From Blasia pusilla (lineage: Eukaryota > Marchantiophyta > Marchantiopsida > Blasiales), in NCBI GenBank assembly GCA_050084515.1, contig CM114271.1, forward strand, positions 4,898,001-4,962,000: a stretch of 64,000 nt of DNA, in the 5' to 3' direction. The notes under the pieces were generated by a model that was not told the origin of the DNA, did not search any database, and worked only from the letters and a program-made list of their open reading frames with translations. The position numbers and the translations under genes are program-made. Of the stretch, positions 10,153 to 22,999 are shown in pieces; within the stretch, counting starts at the first letter, position 1; each line of letters starts with the position of its first letter.

Positions 10153-12471
10153 TAAGACTTGGCTTCATGGACAAGCTCACATTTAAAATCACCATTTCAA
10201 TGTCAATATATCGGCCATCACATGCATCATATGTGAACAAGGTGTTGCTCTTAGGTGAGCGCCAATACCAATTACACAATATCTGATAGACATTGCATGT
10301 CAGTCCATCTTTTGGGACAAGCCGGTCCAAAAGATCAATAGGAGATCTACATCTACCCCATTGACTACCATATTTCAGTTTGATGAATACAATGCGATCT
10401 AACCAAAACTCCTTTGTAGGGACTATTATGTTCTCATCCAACTTCTTTTTTTTCTCTTCTTTGACTTACTTGATCTGGTAGAAGGACCAACTTGTGTAGT
10501 AGACTCAAACAAAACAGCTATATCACTTCCAATGTCAACATAACAAGTTGGGCAATCTGGATTAGTTGGTTCTTTTACCTTACCTGTAGTGTAATATGTT
10601 TTATGTGACATCCGTGTTAGCATATATTTAGAAATGAAAGGATTGCACGCCCAATCACTCACCAAAGTGGACTTGTAGTACATTCTGCCCTCAAATATCA
10701 CAGTAGGCACAACTTGACGAGGAACTCCATCTATGCACTCTTGCAAAATTGAATTAAATACATGCCTTATCTCATGTCCCAATGTTTCTGTCTCTATGGA
10801 TGGATTTTTATATGCTTCCTCAACCAAGTCCTCACCAATCACTCTAGACTCATCAAAGGTCGGTGCATCACTTTCCCAAGCATCAAGGCTATTGAAATCC
10901 CTCTACATTGGGTCATCAACTTCTATTTCATCAACACTAGACTCCTCCGATGGGCGAGGGTTTGTTGATGGTCTATGTTCTACGAAATCCTCAGAGTCAT
11001 CACATGCAACTGCCTCATTTATAATGGCAGAATCAGGCCACGTCTCTACCTCCACATCTTGTGGATACAACCACCATGGCCTCTGACATGTAGGCAAAGA
11101 GGACTTACGAGACATACTCAACCTGCTCAATATTTTTTTTGCTCCATCCAAATCCTCTTTAAGGGCATGAACTACTAGCTTATTAGTCTGAATTAATGAA
11201 TAGTCAAATAGGTTAGGAGCATCTTCTCCTATACATAACGGATGGAGAGTTCCCCGCACTTGATATTGCTTTGGGTGAGACCAACCAATCTTTAATCCTT
11301 CTGGTCTAAATTCCAAGCCATCCAGTCTATTCAATCCCATTGCACTATCCAACAAAGACTCAAAATCATAGTTCCGTTCATGGCCACTCATTCCATCTAC
11401 CTTGCTGAAGAAGATCTCACAATAGTCAAATCCTATGAGGTGAAATGGAACTTGCAAGTATGGATACTTGTCACGGAAAGCACACATTAGTAATATAATA
11501 AAATGGCAAAATATGTTGATATCATGGAAATCTTGCATTGATATCATGTTCGTTTCTGTCACAGATCCTACACTCCCTGTCACAGAATGATCACCATGTC
11601 TCAACCAAAGTCTCTAGAGTCGAAAGAACCACGACACTTTAGATGTCAAAACTACACAACTCCTCAAGTCATGCTTACGTGAGAAGAAAATATCAATGTA
11701 ATTTTTGGGTCCCTAGGCTTCTATCATGACGAACATCCACTCTCTCAAACATATCCTTCAAACAAGCTTGCACTCTCTTTGAAGAAATTTCGTTGAGGTC
11801 CAGCCCAATTATGCCTATGAGTCTTATTCACATCATCCCACTTCAAGCTTTGCTCGTGAATTTTGTAGTGGTTATAGACATTTGTCACATAGGATAGAGA
11901 TGCGTGTTGATCTCCAAGGACATAAGTAGCTAAGCATCTATCAAATTGATTAATTGCTTTCTTCCCATTATGAGGTGCACCCTGGTCTCCAAAGCCATAT
12001 AGATCACCATTAGGAAGAATAGAAACAGAATCCTACCATCCTTCCCACCCCACATTATACCTAGGTGCAGTAGAGTTAATACCCCTAAAATCCTCCATCA
12101 TTAATTTTCTACGACGAGCATCCCCGTCACTGGCATGTCCTAATAAAGGCCCAACATCAGCTCGACAATACTTATCCCACATTGCTTTCAACTGCACCCA
12201 ATGTTGTCTCACCCACTTTGCAGTGAACTTGTTATATGTGGCAATAACACATATGGCCAATTTAGGCATAACCTCATGAAGAGGATTTACAATGATAACT
12301 CTAACATACATGCCTGTACAATAATCCCGAAAAGTACTTACAATCTTGTGATAACCCTCATCAACCTCCCCGACCAATAATTCCATTCCATATGAATATT
12401 ATTATGCCTCTTTGGGCCCACAAATCCCAATTAGGGTATCATACTTGGCCTCCCATCTATCAGATATGACT

Positions 12472-12550
12472 CTGTAATGTTAAGTTATATTTAGAAGGAA
12501 AAAATATTTCAGTGGCTTACAATTTGTTGTATTGAATCTTAAAAACTCAC
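12472..12550 (-). other. Intron in the unassigned transposon gene
   Basis: On the minus strand the donor GTGAGT at 12545-12550 and the acceptor TTACAG at 12472-12477 bound 79 bases. Splicing joins the frame RIKKRS to ISDRWEAKYDTLIGICGP without a shift, which supports a real intron. Confidence 0.7.
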
Positions 12551-12792
12551 ATAGACCTCTTCTTAATCCTTGTTTCATCCTCTGCAAATATTACAGGGAC
12601 ATCTCCTTCAATTCCAAAAGTTTTCTTCGATGCAAACAAAATTCTGCCAACCTCCATGAATATCTCTTTGCGTAATCCAGCTCTGAAGGGTGGTAACTTG
12701 GCTCTGTCTGGCTTCAATATTTTTAGACTTGGACCACCTAAGTTCTTCTTAAAAAAGTGGGCCACTTGCCTACCACCAAATTGTAGCATTGT

Positions 12793-12870
12793 TTGGGCTA
12801 TGGCTTTGGTTCCTATCCAAAGCCATAGCCCAAGGATCTGAGACTATTCCTAAGGAACAGTCTCAGATCC
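12793..12870. repeat. Two adjacent perfect hairpins inside the transposon gene
   Basis: TTGGGCTATGGCTTTGG (12793-12809) is perfectly complemented at 12817-12833 across 7 bases. Immediately next, GGATCTGAGACT (12834-12845) is perfectly complemented at 12859-12870, with four more inner pairs. The reading frame of the transposon protein breaks here, so the palindromes may be secondary inverted duplications or a repair scar. Confidence 0.85.
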
Positions 12871-13829
12871 TTTGTATCAATAGCTACTCCTAACAATTCC
12901 TCTAGCTTCCTCTGCCTAGTACTCAAGGCAACTACTTTGGCAGCATACTGTGATCGAAGCCCTGATTGCTTTGTGAATTTGGAAGTCAAATTTGCAACTT
13001 GCTTTTTGTGCTCTGTCTTAGTGAGACAATCCAACCATATCCCCCATTGGTATCTCTGGCTCCTCTTGGCACTAAAGCTTGTGCTTCCATGTGCACCTTT
13101 CCTATAAGAGCTCCCAACGTTGGACTTCCCGGTGAAGAACTTCATGATTGATCCTTATGATGGGTGTTGATCCCTGGTATCTGCTTTCCTTGGTTTGCCT
13201 CTCTTCCCAGACCTCAATGCAATCTTCACATAAGCCTGCTTGACCTGAGAGGCATCCAAAGGATTCCGGCTTACCATATATTGTCTCAAATTATGATCAA
13301 AATTGAGTTTCTTTGGGCACATGTCTGTATGCAACTTTCCACAGACCCTGCACCTGATCTTAAATAAGTATGACATATTGGCATGTTGAGGATCTGTGGG
13401 AGATGGTGTCACAAAGAACATCTCCCTGTCATCCCCAACATCTCATTCAGTTGGGAGAGGATCTCTAGTTCTCTAGAGATGGCCTCTCCATGATCAAATT
13501 GAGGTTTGTGAACAACATCACTAGGCTCCATCAATGATGTAGGCAATTTTCTTCTCTTACAGAAGCTATCCTTGTGTTTCAGGTTAACTAGATGCTTTGT
13601 CCTAAAATTGCTAGAGCAATTTGCAATAGCTTTCACATTTTGGGAATTCTCTACATTCCTATAGTTCACTCTACACTCCAAATACTCTAGATGTCCTCTG
13701 ACATCTGTTCCATCATCCCATGTCCTCACCCTCTAGTTGTGGTCCTTGTATCCATTCTTCTCAACCCACTTCCCTAATCTCATGAACTTATCATTCCAAT
13801 ATTTGGCAATTGGATCTGCCATTAACACT

Positions 13830-15590
13830 GACGCAAACGAGGCTCAGACAAAACTTTAGTTTGTGATATCATATGAACCCATCCGTGTCGTATAATAAAA
13901 TCACCCGTTATGTAAACTCCTATATCATTAATTTTTATTAGTATTAAGTAAATTAACCTATGAAAATGAAAATCCCATGTTTAAACCTATTGAGGATGAC
14001 TCAATTGCGCGGGCCCAACTATAGGAAAAGAGATAATAAATAAAAGATGGGATTAGAAAAGTAAAGTAATGGAGTGAATGCTTTAATAAAACAAAAGCAA
14101 AAGTAATTTTGGTTGGTGGCTAGGATTGGTGGGATAGTTTGGAAGATATGAAGGGAGTAAAAGAGGATATTTTGGAAGAGATAAGAAGGAATCTACTTGT
14201 GTCAAAGTGTGATTGGCTAAGATTTGACATAAATTCATGTGGCACAAGATAAGACTAGTCTTATTTCGTACTCTTGTGGATCCCTTGTGAGTATATAAAG
14301 AGGAGGGACCTTCAGAGGTTCATTACCTTCTACTTAACATCTTGAGTCTCTCGGGTCACTCTTGAGTGTATGGTTTTGGGATTGCTTGCTCTTCCAATGA
14401 GAGTGAATTTCTTTTCTTGGGATAGTAACTTGACCTTGGTATGTTCTTCAAGAGATTTATAGGGTATGGTATGTGTGGAGATGAGAGTCTTGTCACCTTA
14501 CATGAGTTTAGTCATACTAGAAATAGATGATGGTTTGGCTTGTTATTTTCCCAATGAGAGTAGATTACCCCTGTTGGGAGAGCAACTCCGCCAAATCCCA
14601 TTATAGAGGAGAGTAGAGGATGTTTGTCAAGTATGGATAGGGATTGAGCACGAGTTGTGCCGGATCCTTTCCTTAACCCGTACCACATCAAGATTCTCTT
14701 TGTAGATAGACATTGGTTCACTCGCTATATAGTTTATCACTTTGGGGACGCGTTCATGAACCAAGTCATGCAATATCCAACTCCGCTAATTCTTCCTATA
14801 GTCACGTACGGAAAGACATGGGATTGCACTTTGTATGTCCTTATACAGCTATCCATGGACGTCGGTAGGTCTGCTCGAGTAGGGTTTAATACTAGTTGTG
14901 CTACTTTTCTTGTGTAGAAACAAAAAGTAGTTTATAGGGACTTCATAGTTAGGAATTCCGGAATTCCATGTTATGAAGAAGTGATTGACTCGACACTACC
15001 TTTTGTGATTTCTATCGTGAGAGAATGGAGGGTTTATTTAGAGTTATAATTATGTACTGAAAAATGAGGAATTCTTATAGAATTTGATTTGCATCAACCA
15101 TATCTGTTGCAGCTAGAAGGTCTGCCCTTACTTGAAGAAAGGCATTCGATACGACAAATGATGCTTCTATTGAGAGATCTTTGAGGAAGTAGATTACGTT
15201 TGCAAGTTGGAGTCTTATCAAGATGAGTGCTTTTGGTACTACTTCATCAATGGAAACTCAAGGAGCTGAGGATTTGGCTTCTGGAAGTCCAATGTCTTAC
15301 AGGCCTCGGTGCCTTGGTCCATCGAGAGGTTCAAGTTGGCCGTCTCGCACGTAGGTAGGAAGAAATTTTTATAATATGAAGTCTTGAAAAGAAAAAGTTA
15401 CATCAAAGCTAGTAATGATTAAGGATGAAAAGGCCGGGATCTTTTTTTTTTCATAATCACTCACCTCTCTTAAATTAAAAAAAGGTTGACTTTTTCACGG
15501 AAATTTCAATCACACTGATGATAAACTCTGGTGTCCCAAAGATAAGATGGATTAAAACACTCAAGTCAACTCAGGGATGGGAACAAAGAG
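13830..15590. other. Unassigned AT-rich sequence, possibly containing an LTR
   Basis: No coding domain was recognised. A strong TATA box at 14292-14299 is followed by sequence with the character of an LTR R-U5 region, but no terminal TG/CA pair, primer binding site or second copy could be identified. Confidence 0.4.
14292..14299 (+). promoter_or_regulatory. TATA box candidate
   Basis: TATATAAA is followed about 30 bases downstream by a pyrimidine-rich start-like region. There is no recognisable gene after it, so it may be the promoter of an old LTR. It is only a sequence match. Confidence 0.4.
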
Positions 15591-15593
15591 CTC

Positions 15594-15627
15594 CCATAAG
15601 ATGGGAACAAGAGCTCCCATCTTATGG
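15594..15627. repeat. 13-bp perfect inverted repeat
   Basis: CCATAAGATGGGA (15594-15606) is complemented at 15615-15627 across an 8-base loop. The right arm starts a block (about 15612-15680) that recurs, diverged, at about 15862-15930, shown by shared GTCTCTCCAATT. Confidence 0.7.
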
Positions 15628-15930
15628 ATAGGGCGATAGTCTCTCCAATTCAAGTTTCGGCCACCATCGACTATCCACGCACATCCCTGATTCCAAACAA
15701 CATGTGGGCAGTCCATTGCGGCATCTCTTCAATTAATTACCAGTATTCTTACACTCATGATGGAAATTTTTTTGACAATTGGCTGCATTATGACAATAAC
15801 TTCTTTTCTCCCATAGATATAGTATGGCACTCGATCAACTAAGGAAATAGGAATAGCCAGCTCCCATGTGATGAAAATTGGTCAACTGTCTCTCCAATTA
15901 AATCTTCAGCTGTTATCAACTACCTAAGAA

Positions 15931-17360
15931 CCGTAGAATGACCCTTTGCTCTCGCAGTTCCACTCGAATCAATATACGTCTACGCTCACAAGAAAAGCTT
16001 TGCGATCCACACCCTCTAATTTTTCCAATAGAGCACATCATTTTTCGGACACCGGAAACACCCACCGCACGTTACGCGCTGATAAACTCAAAATTAAGTT
16101 GAACCCACCTTGAATGAAAACTCAACTCTCTTGCACAATTCCTGTCGGACTAGGTGGTAAATTCGATCGTTGAGTTGTAGCGTTTGATTCTCTACCTAAC
16201 CGCGCCTCTCGAGCTTGGCTAGTCCAACAATATACGTAGCGTACTCAAAACCTCGGCGTTCGGTCTCAAACGAGTGTAGTTCTACCATCCCGAGATCCCA
16301 AGACTTCACCCCTGGTAGGAAGAACTTCATATGATTTCATAAGGAAGAACTTAATCTGAATCAGCTCTAGCATGGGCTGCGTACAGAGCCAAGCTAGCAA
16401 CGGACGCGACAGTCTCTCTCTCTTTGCTATTTTGTCATAGGAGCGGCTAAGGAGGTAGATCTCCATCAATGATCGGCATCCACGTAGGCCAGAGCCGCTT
16501 GGATGCAGCTATGGCATGGCGGTAGAGATACATGTTCCAGGAATTGGAGAGGTAGAATGATGAACGACATTCACAAGGGCAGTGGCAGGGATAGTGAAGA
16601 GAAGAGAGTAAGAAGAAGCCGAGCTCTAGCAATATACACTTTGTAATGCAAAAATGGAGACATGCATGTCCAAAACGAGATCACGAAATTGGGTGAAGAG
16701 AGGAGTAATCCTCGTTCCACACACAAAAATCTCTCTTCTCTAGTGCAATCTGGTCGTAGCTCGGTTGCTGTTGCTGTTAGCTTAAAGAGTTGCTGCACTG
16801 ATCGAGGACACAAACTGCACTAACCCTGACACAAAAAAAGGGAGAGAGGGAGAAGAAGCCATTACCTCCACACATAGATGAAGACCATCTCTAGTCGACC
16901 TTGAAGAACGATGCTTCCGAAATCTCTCTTGCGCCTTGAAGACCTTGCGAAATCTGTCAAGCGCCTCTAAATCCAAAATATGAAATCCAAAACATGGCAA
17001 ATATGATACAGCAAGATCCAATGCAAACCAAAATGACTCAGAAAATCTCTTGTGAAATTTGGAAGGCAAGGCTCCAAGGCGTGGCTCAAAGTGCGGCTCC
17101 AAAGCGCGATCCGCGTCTCAGGCTCCAAGCGCGGCTCCGCTCCCCAATGTGCATCCGCGTCCCAATTTAGAAATCCGCGTCCCAGGCTCCAAGCGCGGCT
17201 CCGAAGGGTATAGCCGCGTCCCAGGTTAGAAAGAGAACCGTTCTAAACGTGGGAATTATAAACTAAAAAAAACACATAGGTAGGAGCCATTTTTTCTGGC
17301 AATGTACCTTGCTATGGTAGATTCAACCTCCCACATAAATCGAGGAATGAATAAATCCCC
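15931..17360. other. Unassigned sequence with a short GC-rich direct repeat
   Basis: Short minus-strand frames around 16270-17100 show no domain. Between 17109 and 17205 the phrase CAGGCTCCAAGCGCGGCTCC occurs twice, about 63 bases apart, in a GC-rich pocket. No gene can be supported. Confidence 0.4.
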
Positions 17361-17369
17361 AACTTTTTC

Positions 17370-18180
17370 CCAACCAAAAAATCACTCCAAGTACACAAAC
17401 AACAACAAAATTTTTCCCAAAAAATCACTCCAAGCCCAAAAACAACACTATCCAACAACAACAACTTCAAATGACCACCCACATAAGGAAATCGTAAACC
17501 CTAAAAATGCTATCTTATTTTTTATTTGAGTATAGAAGTCAAGAGAGCACATCTGAACCGTTGGAGTTTGAAAGGGAGTCAATTCAAAGGCACGTGGCAA
17601 GTTTCAACACCATCCTATGGTTGGACCAAAAGATACCTCAATGTGAACATGAAAATGAAACAAACACTTGAAACATTCCTACTCGGAGCCATCCTCTTTT
17701 GTCTTGACCCCTTGTTTTCTTCCCCACCCCTCAACCAGGGTTCCAAAAATCATTAAAATTTCCCCAAAAAGGCACTCTAAACCAAGGAACACAAGGGAAA
17801 AAACAAAACTTGAAATGACCACCCACACATGAAAATAAAAATCATAAACCCTACAAATGGTCTCTTATTTTTTATTCGAGTATAGAGCCAAGAGAGCAGA
17901 TCTGAACCATTGAAGTTTGAAAATTATTTAATTTAAAGGCATGTACCAAGTTTCAACACCATCCAATGGTTGGAACAAAAGATATCTCAATGTGAACATG
18001 AAAATGAAACATACACTTTAAACATTCCTACTCGGAGCCATCCTCCTCCGTTTTGACCCCTCCTTTCCCCCCACCCCCCCTCTCAACCAGGGTTATAAAG
18101 ATCATACAAACTTTCCCAGAGAGGCACTCCAAGCCCAGGAACACAAGGAAAAAATCAAAACTTGAAATGACCACCCAAGA
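17370..18180. repeat. Tandem repeat, period about 345-350 bp, just over two copies
   Basis: The marker ATGACCACCC recurs at 17471, 17815 and 18167, spacings of 344 and 352 bases. Between the markers the two full units share long blocks (for example CTACTCGGAGCCATCCTC and CAAGTTTCAACACCATCC). The third unit is interrupted immediately by the Mutator-like coding sequence. The frames at 17302-17756 lie inside the repeat and are not genes. Confidence 0.85.
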
Positions 18181-18188
18181 AGAACCTG

Positions 18189-19130
18189 CAAGAATTTTAT
18201 GAAGACCTCAAAGAAGAGAGTGACTTCGTCAAATATATACAGACATATTGGGAGCCACAAATTTGTGAGTTTTGTTTTTTCTTTATGTATGAAATTGTAT
18301 ACGAAATGCATTCTCACAATTTTGTATTGGGATTGGGATTAATCTTTCATCCTTCATGCAATGACTTCAGAAAAATGGGTAAAAGCAACAATAAACTATC
18401 CTCGTGCAAACCATGATACAAATGCAGCGATTGAAAACTATCATGGAAGCATGAAGGTTATCCTTAACGATGACAACAAAACTTTATCTCATAGTAGAGG
18501 GGATTCATAGTAGAGGGGACTACCTAGTTTGGAAACTAACCAATCACATAGAGGTATAGTATTTCCACCCCCAGCTGTTGAAACAAAGGGGATTTGTAAC
18601 GAATGCAACGCATGAGAAATATATAAATAATATTGTCTTGAAAGGAAAATCAATTTCTAAAGGTGACGTAGAAATCATGCGTGCTATAGGGGAAGTGAAT
18701 ATGGCGAGAGATCGCATCCAAAATTTGGAGAACATATGATATGAAGTCTATAACTATGATACGGACTGGGGCATTGTGAATGTCCATGGTCCCTGAAGGG
18801 AAATATATGCAAGCATATTGTAAAGACATCTTTCATTTATTGAAATATTACTGCAGATTTTTAAAATAAGCTTCCACAACTGTTGTATCTCCATAGAGTC
18901 TAAGATGATAACTTCTTGCTTGCTTCTTACATTATGCACCATCATGCAGATAGCTGCCTTGATGAAGGAAAATTACAATGAAGCAGATTTCGTGAAAATT
19001 ATGGGAACAAGGTTTGGTACGAGGCATGGCAGGATTGCTCATCTAAAGCTCACAAGACAACAATCCAATGACTAAGAGGAAAACGGTACTAATGAAACTG
19101 ACACTAATGATTGGAATGAAGATGATGGTA
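18189..19130 (+). pseudogene. Mutator-like transposase, C-terminal half
   Basis: The frame reads QEFYEDLKEESDFVKYIQTY, then after a probable intron (18265-18370, GTGAGT to CAG) it reads WVKATINYPRANHDTNAAI and ENYHGSMK. This matches the region before the SWIM finger in plant MULE-type transposases. Later sequence (FVTNATHEKYINNIVL, YDTDWGIVNVHGP) fits the same family, and a degenerate cysteine-histidine cluster near 18805-18820 may be the SWIM finger. A stop follows HGP. The acidic tail ends near 19130. It complements the N-terminal half at 8.7-9.4 kb without overlap. Confidence 0.65.
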
Positions 19131-20925
19131 GGTAAAACAACTATGTTTTATCATGTACATTTTTTGGATTATGTGACTAGTAGGATTTATGATAGAAAGT
19201 CAATTTCAGAAGTTGCTTCTTCACCATCTGATAGTTTTAAATCTTTGGTGTATGATGTCAGGAACCATTCCACAATCATATGGCTTATCTCCAGGCCCTT
19301 TAGAGGGTGTAGCTTGGACCGTTGTGGAGGAATTCGACAACTTGGTTGCAGGTATACAACGATCATGTTTGAGCAATGCAAGACTCTTCACTTTGGAGAC
19401 AAGAGCCCTTAAGGAGACATGCATGAAGATTGAGACAACAAGAATAGCGGATGAAAATGGTGTGTCACCCCATCCAAGAAATCCATTTACCACTTATGAG
19501 GATGGATTCTTCAACAACAATTTGATTAGACGAGTCATTGAATATTGAATGTTTGTCAAGAAGTAAAAGAAGATCAATAGGATCTATGACAACACATGTA
19601 AATGCTACATAGAATCCACAAGATTCATTCATGAACCTACCGTCCTTCCTCAAAGCAAAGACCAGAAAAACAAAGTTTGGCCCACAAGCCCAACTTTGTA
19701 AGGAAGCATCACTTGCCCAAACTATGGATATAGTTTGATGGTGGTTGGACATGTAAGTGCTTGGGAATTATCTTGTTACATGCCTTCTCATCAATCTAGG
19801 GAGTTTGAAGATGCGAGTGAAGTGTTTGGGGAAATTTTGAAACTTCAATTCAAAAATTGGAGAAGAGTATTGAACACTATTTTTTTTTTTTTTGGTGATA
19901 TTGAGATCCAGAGTATCATCGTATTTTGAGCCTTTTGAGGGTATGTTCAAGATAAGAAGTTCAACTTGTATAAAATTTCACCATTGATCTCTGTACCCCA
20001 TGTGCACAACCATAAACGCGTGGTGAAATTTGCATGTAAAATTGGAACCTTTTATTCAATCATTGCTTGATGTTATCTTATATCCTTGCTTGCAAAGATA
20101 AAAGTTAACTTGAGATGAAGATTTGAAGTCCATTGCGCTAATCTTTGGCATGATACATGATACTTTTGGTGTGGAAGATAGTCTCCTATACTTATTTTCA
20201 TGTTGGAAACCATTCAGTCAGAGGTAGGAAACTATTCCTCGAGATATTTCTTGGTGTTGAGGCTTTGTATGTGGACTGTAAAGGCATCTCATGTTCCGTG
20301 TAGCATCTTCTATTGTTAACGGGGAATAGCGGGCCTTCGTCGGTGGCTATTGCAAAAGTAGAGACGTAGGGTTCAAGACGTTGAGGAGGGGATCGCAACC
20401 AGGGGGAGGGAAGTGGCAAAAGGGGGGTCTTTCACAATGTCAAAAGCCTATGATCTGATAAGCGATCTTAAAGAGAAGGAGAGCAAGGCGGAGAAGCTCC
20501 CTGGGAGCGAAGGGAGAAAGCAAAACAGAGAGCCATGCAAGAATGTACAACCGAGGATACCTCTCTTATCCTACACCCAAATAATTAGGGATGCATAATA
20601 GTTTTTTCTCGATACCCACGTCATGTATTTAAGCATTGAAGACTGAGTTATAGTCAAACTCATCGGAGACACGAGCTGCTACATTTAGTCATACTACAAA
20701 TTAGGAAAGCTTAATCTTGGTTAGTTAGTTAAGCATGATTATCTTAACTAACATCATATGACCATAGTTAGTATAACTTGAGACTATGGTTAGGATTTCT
20801 TGTACATACCTTCTATAATTGAGAAAGGGACCAACCTCCATTCATTCTATTACTACAAATTTACATTCTCCATGATGACGTGTAAGAGCCGTATTCCATC
20901 AATTATGTTTGTTTAACAATTCTTT
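19131..20925. other. Unassigned sequence
   Basis: Overlapping frames around 19187-19752 and 20413-20598 show no family I recognise. An 11-T run at about 19880 and AT-rich sequence fill the remainder. No gene can be supported. Confidence 0.4.
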
Positions 20926-20929
20926 ATAT

Positions 20930-21480
20930 TGAGGGCCTTAGCTCACTTGGAAGATCAATGAATGGATGCCATATGTGAAAATTCTCCATGAAGCTAGTTG
21001 ATGAAGCCTTTTATAATTTTACCTTATACTAAGCAAAAAGGTAGAACGAGGGGAAGGTTTTAATAATTAGATAAGTTTCTTTTTAATTCTAAAATTTTAA
21101 AGTCTCCCCTATGTTTATTAACTGTTCTCATTTGAAAATTTCAATTTTTTATTTAAAGATTCATGCCAAAAATTCGTTGCAAAAATTAAATTGTAAGTTT
21201 AGTTCATAGGGACAATTAATTCATATTTTTGGGAAAAGATTAAAAATTATCATTTGAAATTGTTAGGATGAAATTTATTTTTTAAAATATTGAAAAATGA
21301 TTCATACATTCTTCCTAAATTTTCAAGCTTTATTGGGAGAAAAAATAATATACATTTTTGGTAAGATTTATAAAAATGAGTTATTTTCTTTCATTAATTT
21401 AATGATAGGAATTAGAAAAAGAAGTTACCAATCAATAAAGGAAAAGATAGGAAATTATTTTAAAAATCCAAGTTAGATAT
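20930..21480 (+). repeat. Helitron-associated repeat, diverged copy 1
   Basis: This block shares a series of phrases (a CATATGTGAA-like start, an AAGCCTT-like block and an ACTAAG block followed by an AT-rich tract) with 22066-22560 and 28983-29560. The latter two begin with TACTAT-type sequence resembling Helitron 5' ends. Divergence is high. Confidence 0.4.
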
Positions 21481-22065
21481 ATAAAGATCCCAGTTAGATC
21501 CAATTATTTTAAAAATCCTCATGTGAAGGCTGAAATATAATATAAGTATACTAACACAATATATCAAGATGTAAAAATTCAGGTTTGCATACACTAGAGG
21601 TCTCTAATATGCATTCGTCAAATGTGCGAGTGAGTATCAAACAATGACAATAATAGAAAAGAGTAATAAACACGTGATAGGATGTAAGAATGAAATGGAT
21701 GCAAGATTAGAACTATGGTCTAAGCTCTACATTGTATTATCAAAAATAAACTCCTAACGTTATATACACACCACCAACATCTATATTATTATTTCATAGT
21801 GCCTATTCATTTTGCAAACTCCTCTCCTCTTGACACACTTGTTACATGACATTTTCAATTAATAGAATCGTTTGCCTTCTAAACCAATAGGATTGTTCAA
21901 AATTGACTTAAAATTCATTTAAGAAACTCAAGAGAAAATTATGGGAATTTTTTAATTATTAAAACCGTGCATGACTACCACTATTATAGATTACCAATAG
22001 TAAAAGCAATGTATTAGCGACATTTGGTTGGCAGTGAGAATTAGATGCAAAGAGCCCACTACTTC

Positions 22066-22560
22066 GCACAATAGTGGTCTCTAATCATACTATCAAGAGC
22101 ATTAGATGTGGCTAAGAGGCGCTCAATGAACGTCACATGTGAAGCCTTTAAGGTTTTTAAGTTTTGTTTAATTTTGCCTACACTAAGGAAAAACTTGAAT
22201 AAAAATAGGTGTTTGTAATTGTATTCAAGTTTTTTTCAAAAATAATTTTTTAAATATTTAGATTTATTTTTAAAAATTTATTTTTGTTTATTTTTTTAAT
22301 TTCAAGTAATGTTTGGAAAGGAAACTACGGATTATTTATATTTTAAAAAAATAATTTATTTTCTCAAGATTAACATCTTTTCTTTTTAGATTTAGATCTA
22401 TTTCTAAAATTAAACTTTCTTTGATTATTTAAAAAATATTAGTTTCAAGTAATTTTTTAAAAGGAAACTGCATATTATTTTTAAAAATGATAAAGGATAA
22501 TAATAAAATAGTGAAATTTTATTGTTCTTCGGAAGGATGAAATAATAAAAAATTCAAATG
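22066..22560 (+). repeat. Helitron-associated repeat, diverged copy 2
   Basis: It opens with CATACTATCAAGAGCATTAG and contains CGTCACATGTGAAGCC and a following ACACTAAGG block, paralleling 28983-29130. It is probably the 5' part of a second Helitron family nested in the larger element. Confidence 0.45.
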
Positions 22561-22999
22561 TTTATTTTTTTAAAAATATTAGTCTCATGATTATTCATAT
22601 ATTTAAACGAAAAAAGGTTCCAACATCACGTGGACAACTCACACCCGAACGATGGATGATGTTGGTCTAAGCATGTCTATTGGTCCAAGTCAGTTTGCTA
22701 TGTATTGGCTAAGTCCCCTCATAGGATGGACTCGTGGCCAAACCCTGAAACATACCACATTGTAAACATTCATCGGTGTCCAAAATTTCATTTTCAATAC
22801 GCATTTCATTTCCAATCACAAAATAAAAATCTATACTATTAACATAGGATGGAATTAGAATTCTTTTTCCTCGCGTCGACATTTATCTTATAAGATATAC
22901 ATGAAAAGTAATTATAATCAACAAATAAAAAGACGGAAACTTTAGATTTAGTTCGTTCTACTAATGTGATTCCGTATTAATTTTTTTTCCTAACTTCAT

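Larger units (their letters stand above)
10109..13822 (-). pseudogene. Intron-containing transposon protein of unassigned family
   Basis: A long minus-strand gene begins at the ATG at 13822 (MADPIAKYWNDKFMRLGKW) and can be followed in pieces to about 10430, perhaps 10109. Segments in order are a cysteine/histidine-rich region (C-R-V-C-G-K-L-H-T-D-M-C, about 13355), MLQFGGRQVAHFFKK and VPVIFAEDETRI (12560-12790), an intron, then VIIVNPLHEVMPKL and GPLLGHASDGDARRR (12110-12310), CAFRDKYPYL and FDYCEIFFSKV (11390-11500), and a C-terminal acidic and basic tail. The wording resembles large transposon-type proteins I have seen in several eukaryotes, but I cannot name the superfamily. Stops near 12036, 11735 and 12395 and several frameshifts show decay. 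A domesticated host gene is less likely. Confidence 0.6.

Noticed and set aside
17302-17756. Two consecutive frames as genes
   Set aside because: They lie inside the 345-bp tandem repeat, and the second unit does not preserve them.
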